A stretch of DNA of 64,000 nt from NCBI GenBank assembly GCA_023105745.1, contig JALGQZ010000008.1, positions 24,317,866 to 24,381,865 of the forward strand, given 5' to 3'. The DNA is from Austropuccinia psidii. Taxonomy: Eukaryota; Basidiomycota; Pucciniomycetes; Pucciniales; Sphaerophragmiaceae. This document shows positions 25,296-33,932 of this stretch, one piece after another (the first letter of the stretch is position 1; each line of letters opens with the position of its first letter). The translations under genes were made by a program, and so were the position numbers. The notes under the pieces are model-generated. The model did no database searches and was not told the origin of the DNA. It saw nothing but the letters and a program-made list of their open reading frames with translations.

Positions 25296-25494
25296 GAGTC
25301 TGAATGCTAACACTAAGCACATTGTGAACAGATATCAGTACATACAAGATGTGTTTTTGAAGAAGCTTGTGGAGGTCAAGCAAGTAGGAAATAATGACAT
25401 GATTGCAGATGTATTAACAAAACCAATGGGAAATCAAAAAATGGAAAGTGTGATGAAGGAATTACACCTAGAAAATCAAGGAGGAGTGCTATGA
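25296..25494 (+). pseudogene. C3 pol end (RNase H C-terminus)
   Basis: Open plus-strand frame with the Copia RNase H tail: NANTKHIVNRYQYIQD, then DMIADVLTKPM and a final LENQGGVL. The stop codon TGA lies inside the first bases of the 3' LTR. The fusion to the reverse-strand Gypsy RT lies within about 25288-25300. Confidence 0.85.
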
Positions 25495-26152
25495 AGTAAG
25501 GGATGGAGGCATGATTCTCTACAGAGGGAAAATTCTAAAACTATTTTTTGCTTAGCTATCAAGCTGGAAAGACCCTAGAATGACATGTCTCAAACACTAC
25601 ATGACATGATCATGTCCAGGGATGAGAAGATCAAGATAAAATCACTCGAGTACACTTTCTTGTGCTCAATCTCTCATCTCCCACACCATCTGTGTTCAAA
25701 CTCATTACCAACTTATGTCTTATAAATTCAGGAGGAGTATCTGAGGTAATTATCTTCATCTGTCTGTCAATGTCACCAAGAACCATTGATGTTAAAGTAG
25801 TTCTCTTGTTGCAGCTCCTTAAAGTAACTCAGTGATATCTTGATAGTGAATAAATTTGTACGGAAAAATTGATTCAGCAGGTAGCTTTATCATCTGCTCT
25901 GCTTCTGCTAGAATATTGGCTCACCATTGTTTTCCATGATTACTATTGTAGACATGTCTCACCTGTGCCTGTCCAAAGGACACAGTTGTTAATATACATA
26001 CATACATATATATATATATTCACAGTTACATGACCTAATTTCGTGTATCAACCTGAATAGTTATGCTAATTATCACTGTTGTTATTTTCTATTACTGCTA
26101 CTGTTTTTACCTAGTATCAGCGCAATAAAGATTACAAACTAAATCTCTTGAA
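25487..26152 (+). repeat. C3 3' LTR (666 bp)
   Basis: Begins TGCTATGAAGTAAGGG after a purine tract (AAATCAAGGAGGAG), ends CTCTTGAA, and is followed by TATCC. Matches 18528-19187. Confidence 0.9.
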
Positions 26153-26157
26153 TATCC

Positions 26158-26797
26158 TTCTAGTAGGATATGTACATAGAGATGAACAACTGCAGAGAAC
26201 TAATCAGAGACACAATAGTAGATAACTAATAAGAAACATGACTGTAGACAACTAGTACGAGTAAAAATAGTCCTGCCTCCTTAAGGCTGGATAGTTTCTC
26301 CCCTGTTCCTGATATTGGCTAAGACTAAAAATAGTCCTGCCTCCTTAAGTCCTATTCTTACATTTATGCTTAGACGAGAGCAGTAGACTGGCGTAGAGAT
26401 AAGTGGTCTAGGCCTGAAGTTAATGTTTCTAATCCATCAGCACCCTACGCAAATAATTTAGCAGGGCAGGAAGACGTAAGTCCTAAGAGTCAACGGAAGT
26501 CAAGGACAGAGAGGAATGCAGTGAAAATAGAAACAGGAGATAGGAAATGGAACAAGATGGAGAAAAAGCAGGGAACATCAAGAGATTGTTCTATTTTACA
26601 GTAAAGATCTTTCAGGTCTAGACACACGTCGAGAAACATTGGGTTCCAATACACAAAGGGTAGGTTCTATGTCTGATGGGGCTAAAGTATCTCAGAAAGC
26701 AGATCGTTAAGATAATTCGTCTGGTAGCTACTTCTGGTAACGGATCGTAATAATGGTATATACATGGGCTAGTCTGATAGTAGAAAAATAAATTCTT
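26158..26797. other. C4 LTR end, Copia-LTR fragment, and gene 3' flank
   Basis: 26158 to about 26240 continues the C4 LTR. 26260-26350 carries two copies of AATAGTCCTGCCTCCTTAAG around CCCCTGTTCCTGATATTGGC, the reverse complement of the repeated unit in the C1 LTR (33349-33414). From about 26400 base composition rises toward normal genic DNA, and the sequence to 26797 would be the 3' flank of the gene at 26798-27593. No separate gene seen. Confidence 0.55.
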
Positions 26798-27593
26798 TCA
26801 AGAATCAGAATGTGGTGGTTTCTGGGAAATGCATGAACCACACTCTGTTGATGGAATAAGAGTTCGATAAGCAAATAATTTCCATCTGGCTTGAGTGTGA
26901 TGCAAATTGAGAAATATGGCAATTTACCTGGTCGAATAGTGTTCACGGAGGATCCTTGGTGTGATGCACACGCAAAACTCTCACGCGGTGCGAAGTTAAT
27001 TCTTGGCCCCTTCAATTGCTCGCTCTTTTTCCCGGCCATGACAACTTGATAATTGTTGATAAAGAAGATCATTTTGGTCAGAATACAACTGCAATTTCAC
27101 TGTAGGTTACTACTCACCAAGTTCGTATATGCCTTGGCCCACTGTGTACTGAAAGCTCGTAGGCCAGATATAACCATACTTCTTTCCTCCATAGCAGCTT
27201 TGGCAGTTTGTGAAGTAGAAAGTTTGATTGAGTGCTTTCGGATAAATATCAAGTCAGTATCCTCGAGCTTCTACTCAAACGAACGAAATCGAGAAATGAC
27301 TCACGGCGCTTGTTAGCGAGACAGGTCTCTAGTAAGCATGAGAAAGACTCATCCGGGGCGTTGTTACAATCTGTTTCAATCACTCTCAATTGGCAAAACA
27401 ATAACACGAGATGCTGGCAAAAGTGATTGGCATATTTCAGTTGTGCCGACAAATACTCACCAACGCTATGGGGGCGAGGCTGGAGGGGGTTGGGGCCGAA
27501 GTTCACACCGCAACGTCGCCACTGGCCTTCGCTCAAAGCACCCAAAACAAGGCAAGACGCCAAAGCAAAGATGAAAAAATAATATTGGTGCAT
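26798..27593 (-). CDS. Candidate secreted RNase T1/U2-like protein (137 aa, four exons)
   Basis: Proposed model, minus strand: exons 27461-27593, 27118-27234, 26928-27044, 26798-26844; introns 226, 73 and 83 nt; total 414 nt, every junction in phase 1. Donors are GTGAGT, GTGAGT, GTAAAT; acceptors are AAG, AAG, CAG, the first two unusual. Residues 1-21 are a hydrophobic signal peptide, so the product should be secreted. The mature ~115 aa matches the size of fungal guanyl-type RNases. GIYEL (Glu82), GPRINF (Arg98) and CASHQG (His112) mirror, in order and spacing, the Glu-Arg-His catalytic set of RNase T1 (58/77/92). The equivalent of His40 is not seen. Cys28 near the N-terminus and Cys124 near the C-terminus could form the family's disulfide. 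The role is inferred: a secreted RNase, or an RNase-fold effector that has lost activity. Exon 1 could also read on to a stop at 27249. Confidence 0.6.
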
Positions 27594-27663
27594 TTTCCGT
27601 AAGATGTTGACGCTTATAGATGCTTGCGAATGATCATAGGGTGGCGAGGCTCAACGCAGTGAG

Positions 27664-27671
27664 TTTATATT
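27664..27671 (-). promoter_or_regulatory. TATA-like box of the secreted-protein gene
   Basis: The minus strand reads AATATAAA, about 71-78 bases before the proposed ATG at 27593, a fitting place for a core promoter. Confidence 0.45.
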
Positions 27672-27676
27672 GTCAA

Positions 27677-27693
27677 GACCTCCGCAGGAGGTC
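27677..27693. promoter_or_regulatory. Inverted repeat upstream of the TATA-like box
   Basis: GACCTCC-GCA-GGAGGTC, a perfect 7-bp inverted repeat six bases upstream of the TATA-like box. Dyads in this position can be transcription-factor sites; no factor is assigned. Confidence 0.4.
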
Positions 27694-27699
27694 ACGTTT

Positions 27700-28744
27700 T
27701 TAGTAAGCTTTCGATAACTCGTCCCCTCCCCCATATTCACTGCCCTATACTGCGTATAGTACTCAATATTGAATATTGTGGGCTCTTGAAATCTCAGCCA
27801 CAGGTCATCAGAAATCCACAAACTATCATCTTAGAGATGACAACACGTGGAGACATTCAAGCCAGAAAGAACACCAAGAAGATGAGGGCAATTATGCTAA
27901 AAGAAAATTCCTGGCTCTTCGTCCACTGTTGTAGAATACATGAGGCAACAAATAGCTGTAAGTGGAGCTTTTGCAGAGTGTGTCCACCTGGAAGATACTC
28001 TTAATTGAATTCGCATATTAAGTTAATTTACTCCAACAAAGCCTCATCACTTTCACAGCCTGCAAGGCTGAGCAAGCCCATATCCATAAGCCTACCGAGA
28101 GACGAAAAATATCGGACAATTTTTCTCGCAGTTTTGAGGAGAAAACAGAAGCAATCATAGAATTATCAGCGGCAATCGTGACCCTCGAAAGAAATCCCCT
28201 CGGGCTGAGGGGATGACGATAACCATTGACTCTATCTAAATTTCAGCATGATAAAACTCACAGCTTAGTGATAAGGACCTATTCAAGTCATCAACTTGAC
28301 ACGATGGCTCTAGTCCATAAATTCAGAAAACAAAACTCTAAAAATCTCATGGGAGATGATTAAAACCTTGGAGGATAAAAGTAAGGATTCGGTGGTAACT
28401 GATATAAAAGCAGGGCACTTTCATACAGCGGTAAAGGTTTAACAGATTTTTAAACAATCACGTCTCTACTTATGTGTGCTTTTGTTCATTTATTCCTCCC
28501 ATTATACGCCCTGTCGTTGTGGTTATTTGACGCGTAAAATTCAGAAGGAACGAAATAGATAAATGGCACTGTACTGTGCAATACGTGGTCAAGCCTCTTC
28601 TTTTTCTGCTAAGCCAAGCGTTACGTATTCCACATGGCTTGTTGCTGGCGCTACCATCATACTGTGATGGCCCGCAGCATGCGCAACCAAACATAACTAA
28701 GAAACCCTAAAAGGGGGCTTAATAGGGGGCTTCATTCCTTGAAT
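27700..28744. other. Intergenic DNA upstream of the gene
   Basis: Less AT-rich than the surroundings and without recognised transposon proteins. Short open stretches on both strands (for example 28470-28694 minus) look like no known protein. A perfect 8-bp inverted repeat lies at 28194-28214. This is the pre-insertion flank of the LINE at 28758. Confidence 0.5.
28194..28214. repeat. 8-bp inverted repeat, hairpin-forming
   Basis: ATCCCCTC and GAGGGGAT around a 5-nt loop GGGCT. GC-rich relative to its surroundings. Function unknown. Confidence 0.5.
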
Positions 28745-28757
28745 GATTCGCAACTTC
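28745..28757. repeat. LINE target-site duplication, left copy
   Basis: GATTCGCAACTTC, repeated exactly at 47921-47933, immediately next to the poly-T run that is the LINE's A-tail. Confidence 0.88.
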
Positions 28758-28779
28758 TTTTTTTTTTTTTTTTTTTTTT
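28758..28779 (-). other. LINE poly(A) tail (22 A on minus strand)
   Basis: A run of 22 T on the plus strand directly abutting the target-site duplication, as expected for the 3' end of a LINE made by target-primed reverse transcription. Confidence 0.85.
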
Positions 28780-28782
28780 AGT

Positions 28783-29017
28783 TAAGGGAAATAAATCTTG
28801 GTAGGGCAGGACAAGTACGTCTTAGCCACGTCGTAGGGTGAGGAGAGAGCAGGCACGACGAACCTAGAGGGAACAAAAGAGACAAAAAGAGATAGAAAGG
28901 AACACAACGGTAAGGAATAGCTAAGATACAGAAAGTTGGGTTTAAATATTCTAGGTACATGGTCAATAGAAATCTACAATGATCGGAAGGTCTTGAGTTA
29001 TTATGTCATCTGATTAC
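28783..29017 (-). repeat. C2 3' LTR, left part (continues at 33894-33935)
   Basis: Begins TAAGGGAAATAAATC, matching the 5' LTR at 39937. Interrupted by C1 after ATTAC. The rest, TTCATTTGGTAAGTGTG... to TTTA at 33935, lies on the other side of C1. The intact LTR at 40345-40375 reads straight through the site. Confidence 0.88.
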
Positions 29018-29361
29018 TGAAAGAAGAGGAACTTAAGGAGGCAGGACTATTGTTAGTCTTAGCCAATAATCAGGAACAGGGGAGACACTTATCGAACCTA
29101 ACAGTAAGAGGAGAGAAGTCAAACACGATGAGGCTAGAGTAATTACAAAAGGGAGGTCTTATATAGGCTTCACTACAACAGTCTCATTGGGGCTTCGTCT
29201 CACATAGTAAAACATCTCTGGGGCACTTATAGAGTAGAATCATCTGAGATAGGAATAATCAGTTAGGAGAGGAGGAAAATTTTATAATCGAAATATTCTA
29301 GTTAGTCTAAGATACGAAGAAGATCACTATGATATGAAATAACGTAGGTTCACTTCTTTTA
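29018..29361 (-). repeat. C1 3' LTR (344 bp)
   Basis: Single-unit LTR from TGAAAGAAG to TTCTTTTA. In element orientation its first bases TAA serve as the pol stop codon. The preceding GGGGGAG is the polypurine tract. Confidence 0.9.
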
Positions 29362-32300
29362 CTCCCCCATACTTGTTAATTCGGGAGCAGACAAGAGAAG
29401 TTTAAGGTGTGGTAACGCCTTGCTTAAGGGGACATTTTTAGTGAGAAGGTCTGCTGGCATTTTTGATGTGGGGATATGTTTGAGATTGAGAGATTGACCT
29501 TCTAGCAAGCTTCTGATGAAATGTAAACGATAGTCGATATGTCGGGTACCATGGTGATAGACTGGGTTTGAGGCTATTGCAATGGCACTTTGATTATCTG
29601 AGTGCAATGTACAAGATACTTCATTATTTGTTGTTTCGAAGATAAGCTGTTTAGTCCATGCTAAATCTTGGGCTGATTCGGTGAGGGCATTGTATTCCGC
29701 TTCTGCCGAGGATAATGCCACAACTTTTTGTTTGTGTGCTCTCCATCCAAGGGCACCATAGAAGTAAATAAGGGAACCTGAAAAGGATTTCCTTTCGGTA
29801 CCTCCTCCCCAGTCGGAATCAGTAAATCCAAGAATTTCAGTCTTGGAGTGTGAAACTAAATTACTTCCCAGTTTTAACATGAACGTTTGTGTTCCTGAGA
29901 GATATTTCAAGGTGTGAATAAGGGCCTTGTAGTGGGCATCTTGAGGATTTTCCAAAAATTGAGAAAGAAAAGAGGCGGCAAAAGATAGATCCGGGCGTGT
30001 ACACTGAACAATGTATTGTAACAATCCTAACGCTCTTCTAAAGTTAAAAGGTGGTGAACTTGTAATTTTGTCTTCATGATCTTTCAGATCTTTTAATTCT
30101 TTGTAATTACTAGGTAGAGGTGCCATGGGAGGTCTAGCCTGGTCAATGCTGAACTCAGTGAGGATTTGGTGTATAAATTTGTCTTGTATCAGCGAGATGT
30201 ATTCTTTATTTTGGTTAATGCGAATGCCTAATGCATATTTGACTGTACCCAAATCTTCCATTTCGAAGAATGTTTTGATTTTGGTTTTGAAGGTAGCATT
30301 CCAAGTTCCTCCAAAAATAAGGTCGTCGACATGAACAAACAACCAGAGGGGTTGCTCTCTATTCTGTGAATAGTAGAGACAAGGATCAGTGAAGCATGGG
30401 GTAAGACCAATAGCTATTAGGGTTTCTTTAAGAATTTTGTGCCAGCAACGAGGGCTTTGCTTCAGGCCATAGAGAGATTTCTTGAGGAGGAATACACTTG
30501 CATCTGGATGATCTGTGTATCCTAGAGGTCGATGAATGTGAAGGATTTCTTCGGGTTTGCCATTTAAGAACGCACAACGGACGTCCATTTGCTCAATGGG
30601 ATACTGGTTAATATGACATAGAGTGAGAAGGAGTCGTAAAGAAGATAATCTTCCAGTGGGAGAGAAAACCTCTGAGTAATCAATGCCTTCTTTTTGATTG
30701 AAACCCCGCACACACAGTCTAGCCTTAAATTTGGATAGGTTTCCATCTTCATCAGTTTTCCGTTTAAATACCCATGTAGTACTAAGGGGTTTTATATTAT
30801 GATTTGAAGTAGTTGGAATCCAAACATGATGATTTTCCATGTTGTTGAGTTCCGATTGAATCACTTCTTTCCACTCTTGACTGTAAGGTCCATTTATAGC
30901 TTCGTGGTAAGTTTTAGGATCTAAAGAGAGATGGTCTGCAAGATTGGCGTGATGTCTTGATCGTCTTGGGTAAGTGAGGATATTGTTGGGGTGTCCCACA
31001 TTACCAAAGATTTCATTCTGGGGAATTGATTCTTGTTCGGGGACCCAAGAGTACCCTTTGTGTACAGGATTTGATTTCTCGCCGGACGAATTTTGATCCA
31101 AATTGGGATTCTCTTGAGTGGAGGAAGTGAAATTTTCATTTGATTTATTTTGTAAAATGGGAGGAGTTTTGGTAGGACTAGTATCTGTTGGGTTTGGAAC
31201 TAAGATGAAGGATTCACTATCAGTAGGAGTAGATTTGGTTTTTAGACATGGAAATTCGGTAGGTATAAATTTAACGTGATGTGTTATTTTAACATTACCT
31301 GTCCCTGGGTCCATTATCCTATAAGATCGATGTGTCTCTCCATATCCTAGAAAAAGTCCTTGATTGCCTGATTCATCAAATTTCCCATTCAATTTTTGTT
31401 TAAGATTAATTGTTAAGCAGCCAAAGGGCTGTAGGTGTTTCAGTGAGGGCTCTCTATCAAACCACCTTTTGAAAGGTATTTCGAAATTGATATTTTTAGA
31501 TGGCGTGAGATTTTCTAGATATACGGCAGTGTTAGCCGCTTCAGCCCATAGAGAGGAGTCCATTCCAGAGTCTTTAAGTAGACATCTGGCTTTATTTATT
31601 GTAGTTCGATTTCCTCTTTCTGCAAAGGGATTCTGCTGGGGAGTGTAGGGAGCAGTGGTTAAGTGCGAAATTCCATATTGATTAAAGAATTCTTGAAGTT
31701 CAGAATTCACGAATTCTGTGCCATTATCAGAGACTATGTTCGTGACTTTGTTGTTTGATTGTCGTTCAATTTTAGCAATTAAGTTTTTGAGAATTACTTT
31801 TGTTTCTGATTTGGAAGACAAAAAGAAAGTCCAGGCAAAGTGGGAATAACCATTGAGAACTTTGAACATGTATCGAGCTCCTGAGACTGATGGAGGTGAT
31901 ATAGGGCCGCATAGATCCATGTGAAGGAATTCTAATTTTCTGGTTGCTTGAGGGAAGTTTCCAGAAAATGGTGATTTTGTCATCTTGCAGGTAGAGCACG
32001 TGATACAGTTGAACTGAGGAATGCTCCGGTTTGGAAACATTTTCCTAAGGTATTCAATTGATGGGTGGCCTGCAGCTTGGTGTAGGGTACGGATATTGTC
32101 GGGGATAGTAGAAGCAGATAGTACTTTGGGAGAGTAATATAGAGTGAGGTTTCCAGAGGCAAGAGATCCAGTTACAACTTGTCTCATGTCTTTATCGATT
32201 ACCTCGAATTCATCTTTGTTTAATAATTTGATGATGTGTTGGGTTCTAAGAAACATGGTCATACTAATAAGATTGGTGGCAAGAGATGGAATGTATAAGG

Positions 32301-33285
32301 TATTTGAGAATGTAAGGATGATATTTTGAAATTCAAGTTGAATAGTGCCATGTCCTAGCGCTTTAATGATTGAACCATCAGCAAGCTCGATTTCTTGCTC
32401 CTTCATTTCAATGGATTGAAAGAAGTCCAGTTGGTTGACCATGGAGGTGGTGGCTCCTGAATCTAGTACAAATGAAGAAATTGTTGGCAGACTTTTTCTT
32501 GCTAGGAGTGCTTTGATGGGCTTGTCAAATTTGGGTCGTTTTTCCGGATGGAGTTTCCAACAGTCCTCTTCAGAATGTTGGGCTAATGGGTTGTGGTAGT
32601 TATTACTGCACCTATTTTTTGATTTGTTTTGATTTTCATTTCTTTGAGCGGCAAGAGCTTTTTCAGTTGTATCATCTTCTTCCGTTCTAACAAGGTAGGC
32701 ATGTAGTTCCTCTATTGTATCTTTTAATGATGGAGTGACTTTTTCAATTTCGCATTTTTTAAGCCATAATTCTCCAATAGTTTTGTATTCTTCTGGGAGA
32801 TTTCTTATTGTCCACATAGCGACTACAGAATCCAACAAGATTGAGGGTTTGACTGTTTTGTCATCTATAAGACTACATAATTGTCGAGTATTTTCGTGTA
32901 GTTTGTTTAAAGTTTCTTCTAGTTTATGTTTCTGAAGGTGTGTTGAAAAAATTCTTTTTAGATAGGTTGTTTGATTTTGAATTGTTTTGGGCTGGTAGTA
33001 CTTGTCAATACTTGTCCATAAGACCATAGGATCATTGTTTGCTTCAGCAGAGAACTGTGCAGCAATCTTGACATCGCAATTAATGCAAATGATTTCGAAA
33101 GCTAGATCTCTACGTTCAGGATCCAATTTATCTCTTTCTGAGGCGATTTCAGCATTCTCTGTTCCAGTTGCTAAGGCATAGAGTTTTTTGAAAGTAAGAA
33201 TCGACTTCATCCTGACTTTCCAGTCAAGGAAATTGTTGCCTGATAGCTTGTACTTTTCAGCCAACTCGATGCTATATTCAACCAT
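29359..33285 (-). CDS. C1 Copia polyprotein, 1308 aa
   Basis: Complete Ty1/Copia gag-pol. In order: gag (residues ~1-220); a zinc-knuckle variant ending HSEEDCW (~225); aspartic protease VLDSGATTSM (~275); a pre-integrase HHCC finger (H..H ~400, C..C ~430); integrase core with HMDLCGP (~455), SDNGTEF (~520) and PQQNPFAERGN (~550); RT with WVFKRKTDEDGN (~835), MDVRCAFLNG (~900) and FVHVDDLIFGG (~985); RNase H with GFTDSDWGGG (~1158) and LSSAEAEYNAL (~1190). The Copia order (integrase before RT) is clear. The start is the first ATG, 50 nt inside the 5' LTR. The stop TAA is formed at the tract/LTR border. No stops or frameshifts are seen, so this copy may still be competent. Confidence 0.96.
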   Translation of the reverse strand: MVEYSIELAEKYKLSGNNFLDWKVRMKSILTFKKLYALATGTENAEIASERDKLDPERRDLAFEIICINCDVKIAAQFSAEANNDPMVLWTSIDKYYQPKTIQNQTTYLKRIFSTHLQKHKLEETLNKLHENTRQLCSLIDDKTVKPSILLDSVVAMWTIRNLPEEYKTIGELWLKKCEIEKVTPSLKDTIEELHAYLVRTEEDDTTEKALAAQRNENQNKSKNRCSNNYHNPLAQHSEEDCWKLHPEKRPKFDKPIKALLARKSLPTISSFVLDSGATTSMVNQLDFFQSIEMKEQEIELADGSIIKALGHGTIQLEFQNIILTFSNTLYIPSLATNLISMTMFLRTQHIIKLLNKDEFEVIDKDMRQVVTGSLASGNLTLYYSPKVLSASTIPDNIRTLHQAAGHPSIEYLRKMFPNRSIPQFNCITCSTCKMTKSPFSGNFPQATRKLEFLHMDLCGPISPPSVSGARYMFKVLNGYSHFAWTFFLSSKSETKVILKNLIAKIERQSNNKVTNIVSDNGTEFVNSELQEFFNQYGISHLTTAPYTPQQNPFAERGNRTTINKARCLLKDSGMDSSLWAEAANTAVYLENLTPSKNINFEIPFKRWFDREPSLKHLQPFGCLTINLKQKLNGKFDESGNQGLFLGYGETHRSYRIMDPGTGNVKITHHVKFIPTEFPCLKTKSTPTDSESFILVPNPTDTSPTKTPPILQNKSNENFTSSTQENPNLDQNSSGEKSNPVHKGYSWVPEQESIPQNEIFGNVGHPNNILTYPRRSRHHANLADHLSLDPKTYHEAINGPYSQEWKEVIQSELNNMENHHVWIPTTSNHNIKPLSTTWVFKRKTDEDGNLSKFKARLCVRGFNQKEGIDYSEVFSPTGRLSSLRLLLTLCHINQYPIEQMDVRCAFLNGKPEEILHIHRPLGYTDHPDASVFLLKKSLYGLKQSPRCWHKILKETLIAIGLTPCFTDPCLYYSQNREQPLWLFVHVDDLIFGGTWNATFKTKIKTFFEMEDLGTVKYALGIRINQNKEYISLIQDKFIHQILTEFSIDQARPPMAPLPSNYKELKDLKDHEDKITSSPPFNFRRALGLLQYIVQCTRPDLSFAASFLSQFLENPQDAHYKALIHTLKYLSGTQTFMLKLGSNLVSHSKTEILGFTDSDWGGGTERKSFSGSLIYFYGALGWRAHKQKVVALSSAEAEYNALTESAQDLAWTKQLIFETTNNEVSCTLHSDNQSAIAIASNPVYHHGTRHIDYRLHFIRSLLEGQSLNLKHIPTSKMPADLLTKNVPLSKALPHLKLLLSAPELTSMGE

Positions 33286-33319
33286 GGGTACTATTTATCT
33301 GCTTTTCAAATTTTAGAGA

Positions 33320-33334
33320 CCTGGTCTCACAATC
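33320..33334 (-). other. C1 primer-binding region resembling a tRNA anticodon arm
   Basis: The plus strand just outside the LTR reads CCTGGTCTCACAATC, close to the anticodon-arm segment CAGTCTCATAATC that I recall from fungal elongator tRNA-Met. There is no TGG (CCA-end) site. This suggests priming by a half-tRNA, as in Drosophila copia and yeast Ty5. Confidence 0.5.
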
Positions 33335-33888
33335 TGAAAGAAGAGGAACTTAAGGAGGCAGGACTATTGTTAGTCTTAGCCAATAATCAGGAACAGGGGA
33401 GACACTTATCGAACCTTAAGGAGGCAGGACTATTGTTAGTCTTAGCCAATAATCAGGAACAGGGGAGACACTTATCGAACCTAACAGTAAGAGGAGAGAA
33501 GTCAAACACGATGATATTTCAAGGAAAGAAAGGATAGCGACGAATAACAAGTAAACACCTTAAGGAGGCAGGACTATTGTTAGTCTTAGCCAATAATCAG
33601 GAACAGGGGAGACACTTATCGAACCTAACAGTAAGAGGAGAGAAGTCAAACACGATGAGGCTAGAGTAATTACAAAAGGGAGGTCTTATATAGGCTTCAC
33701 TACAACAGTCTCATTGGGGCTTCGTCTCACATAGTAAAACATCTCTGGGGCACTTATAGAGTAGAATCATCTGAGATAGGAATAATCAGTTAGGAGAGGA
33801 GGAAAATTTTATAATTGAAATATTCTAGTTAGTCTAAGATACGAAGAAGATCACTATGATATGAAATAACGTAGGTTCACTTCTTTTA
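33335..33888 (-). repeat. C1 5' LTR (554 bp) with internal tandem units
   Basis: Contains three copies of a unit starting CTTAAGGAGGCAGGACTATT (33349, 33415, 33559). The first two are spaced 66 bp. The third follows a ~45-bp spacer (TATTTCAAGG...AAACA) absent from the 3' LTR, which has one unit. From the third unit on, the LTR matches the 3' LTR base for base over long stretches. Confidence 0.88.
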
Positions 33889-33932
33889 ATTACTTCATTT
33901 GGTAAGTGTGTTCCGTTCCTGTGTTTATTCTT

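Larger units (their letters stand above)
18528..26152 (+). mobile_element. Copia element C3, inserted in the C4 LTR
   Basis: Plus-strand Copia with LTRs at 18528-19187 and 25487-26152, flanked by a perfect TATCC duplication (18523-18527 and 26153-26157). Only gag-protease and the very end of pol remain. The middle was replaced by Gypsy G2a, which itself lacks its 5' half. Confidence 0.9.
29018..33888 (-). mobile_element. Intact Copia element C1, inserted in the C2 LTR
   Basis: Full-length minus-strand Copia of 4.87 kb with LTR inverted ends TGAAAGAAG/CTTCTTTTA and a perfect ATTAC duplication (29013-29017, 33889-33893). Its single 1308-codon frame is uninterrupted. The left LTR is 344 bp; the right is 554 bp because of internal duplications. 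Confidence 0.93.

Noticed and set aside
27786..28694. Small ORFs upstream of the secreted-protein gene (27786-28004 plus, 28470-28694 minus)
   Set aside because: No recognised family, no supported splice structure, and composition like spacer DNA.
29359..33285. Plus-strand and alternate minus-strand frames over C1
   Set aside because: They overlap a complete Copia polyprotein in other registers and show no motif.
33349..33625. CRISPR-like array
   Set aside because: The repeated unit is 66 bp, only three copies, partly without spacers, and it is part of a eukaryotic Copia LTR.
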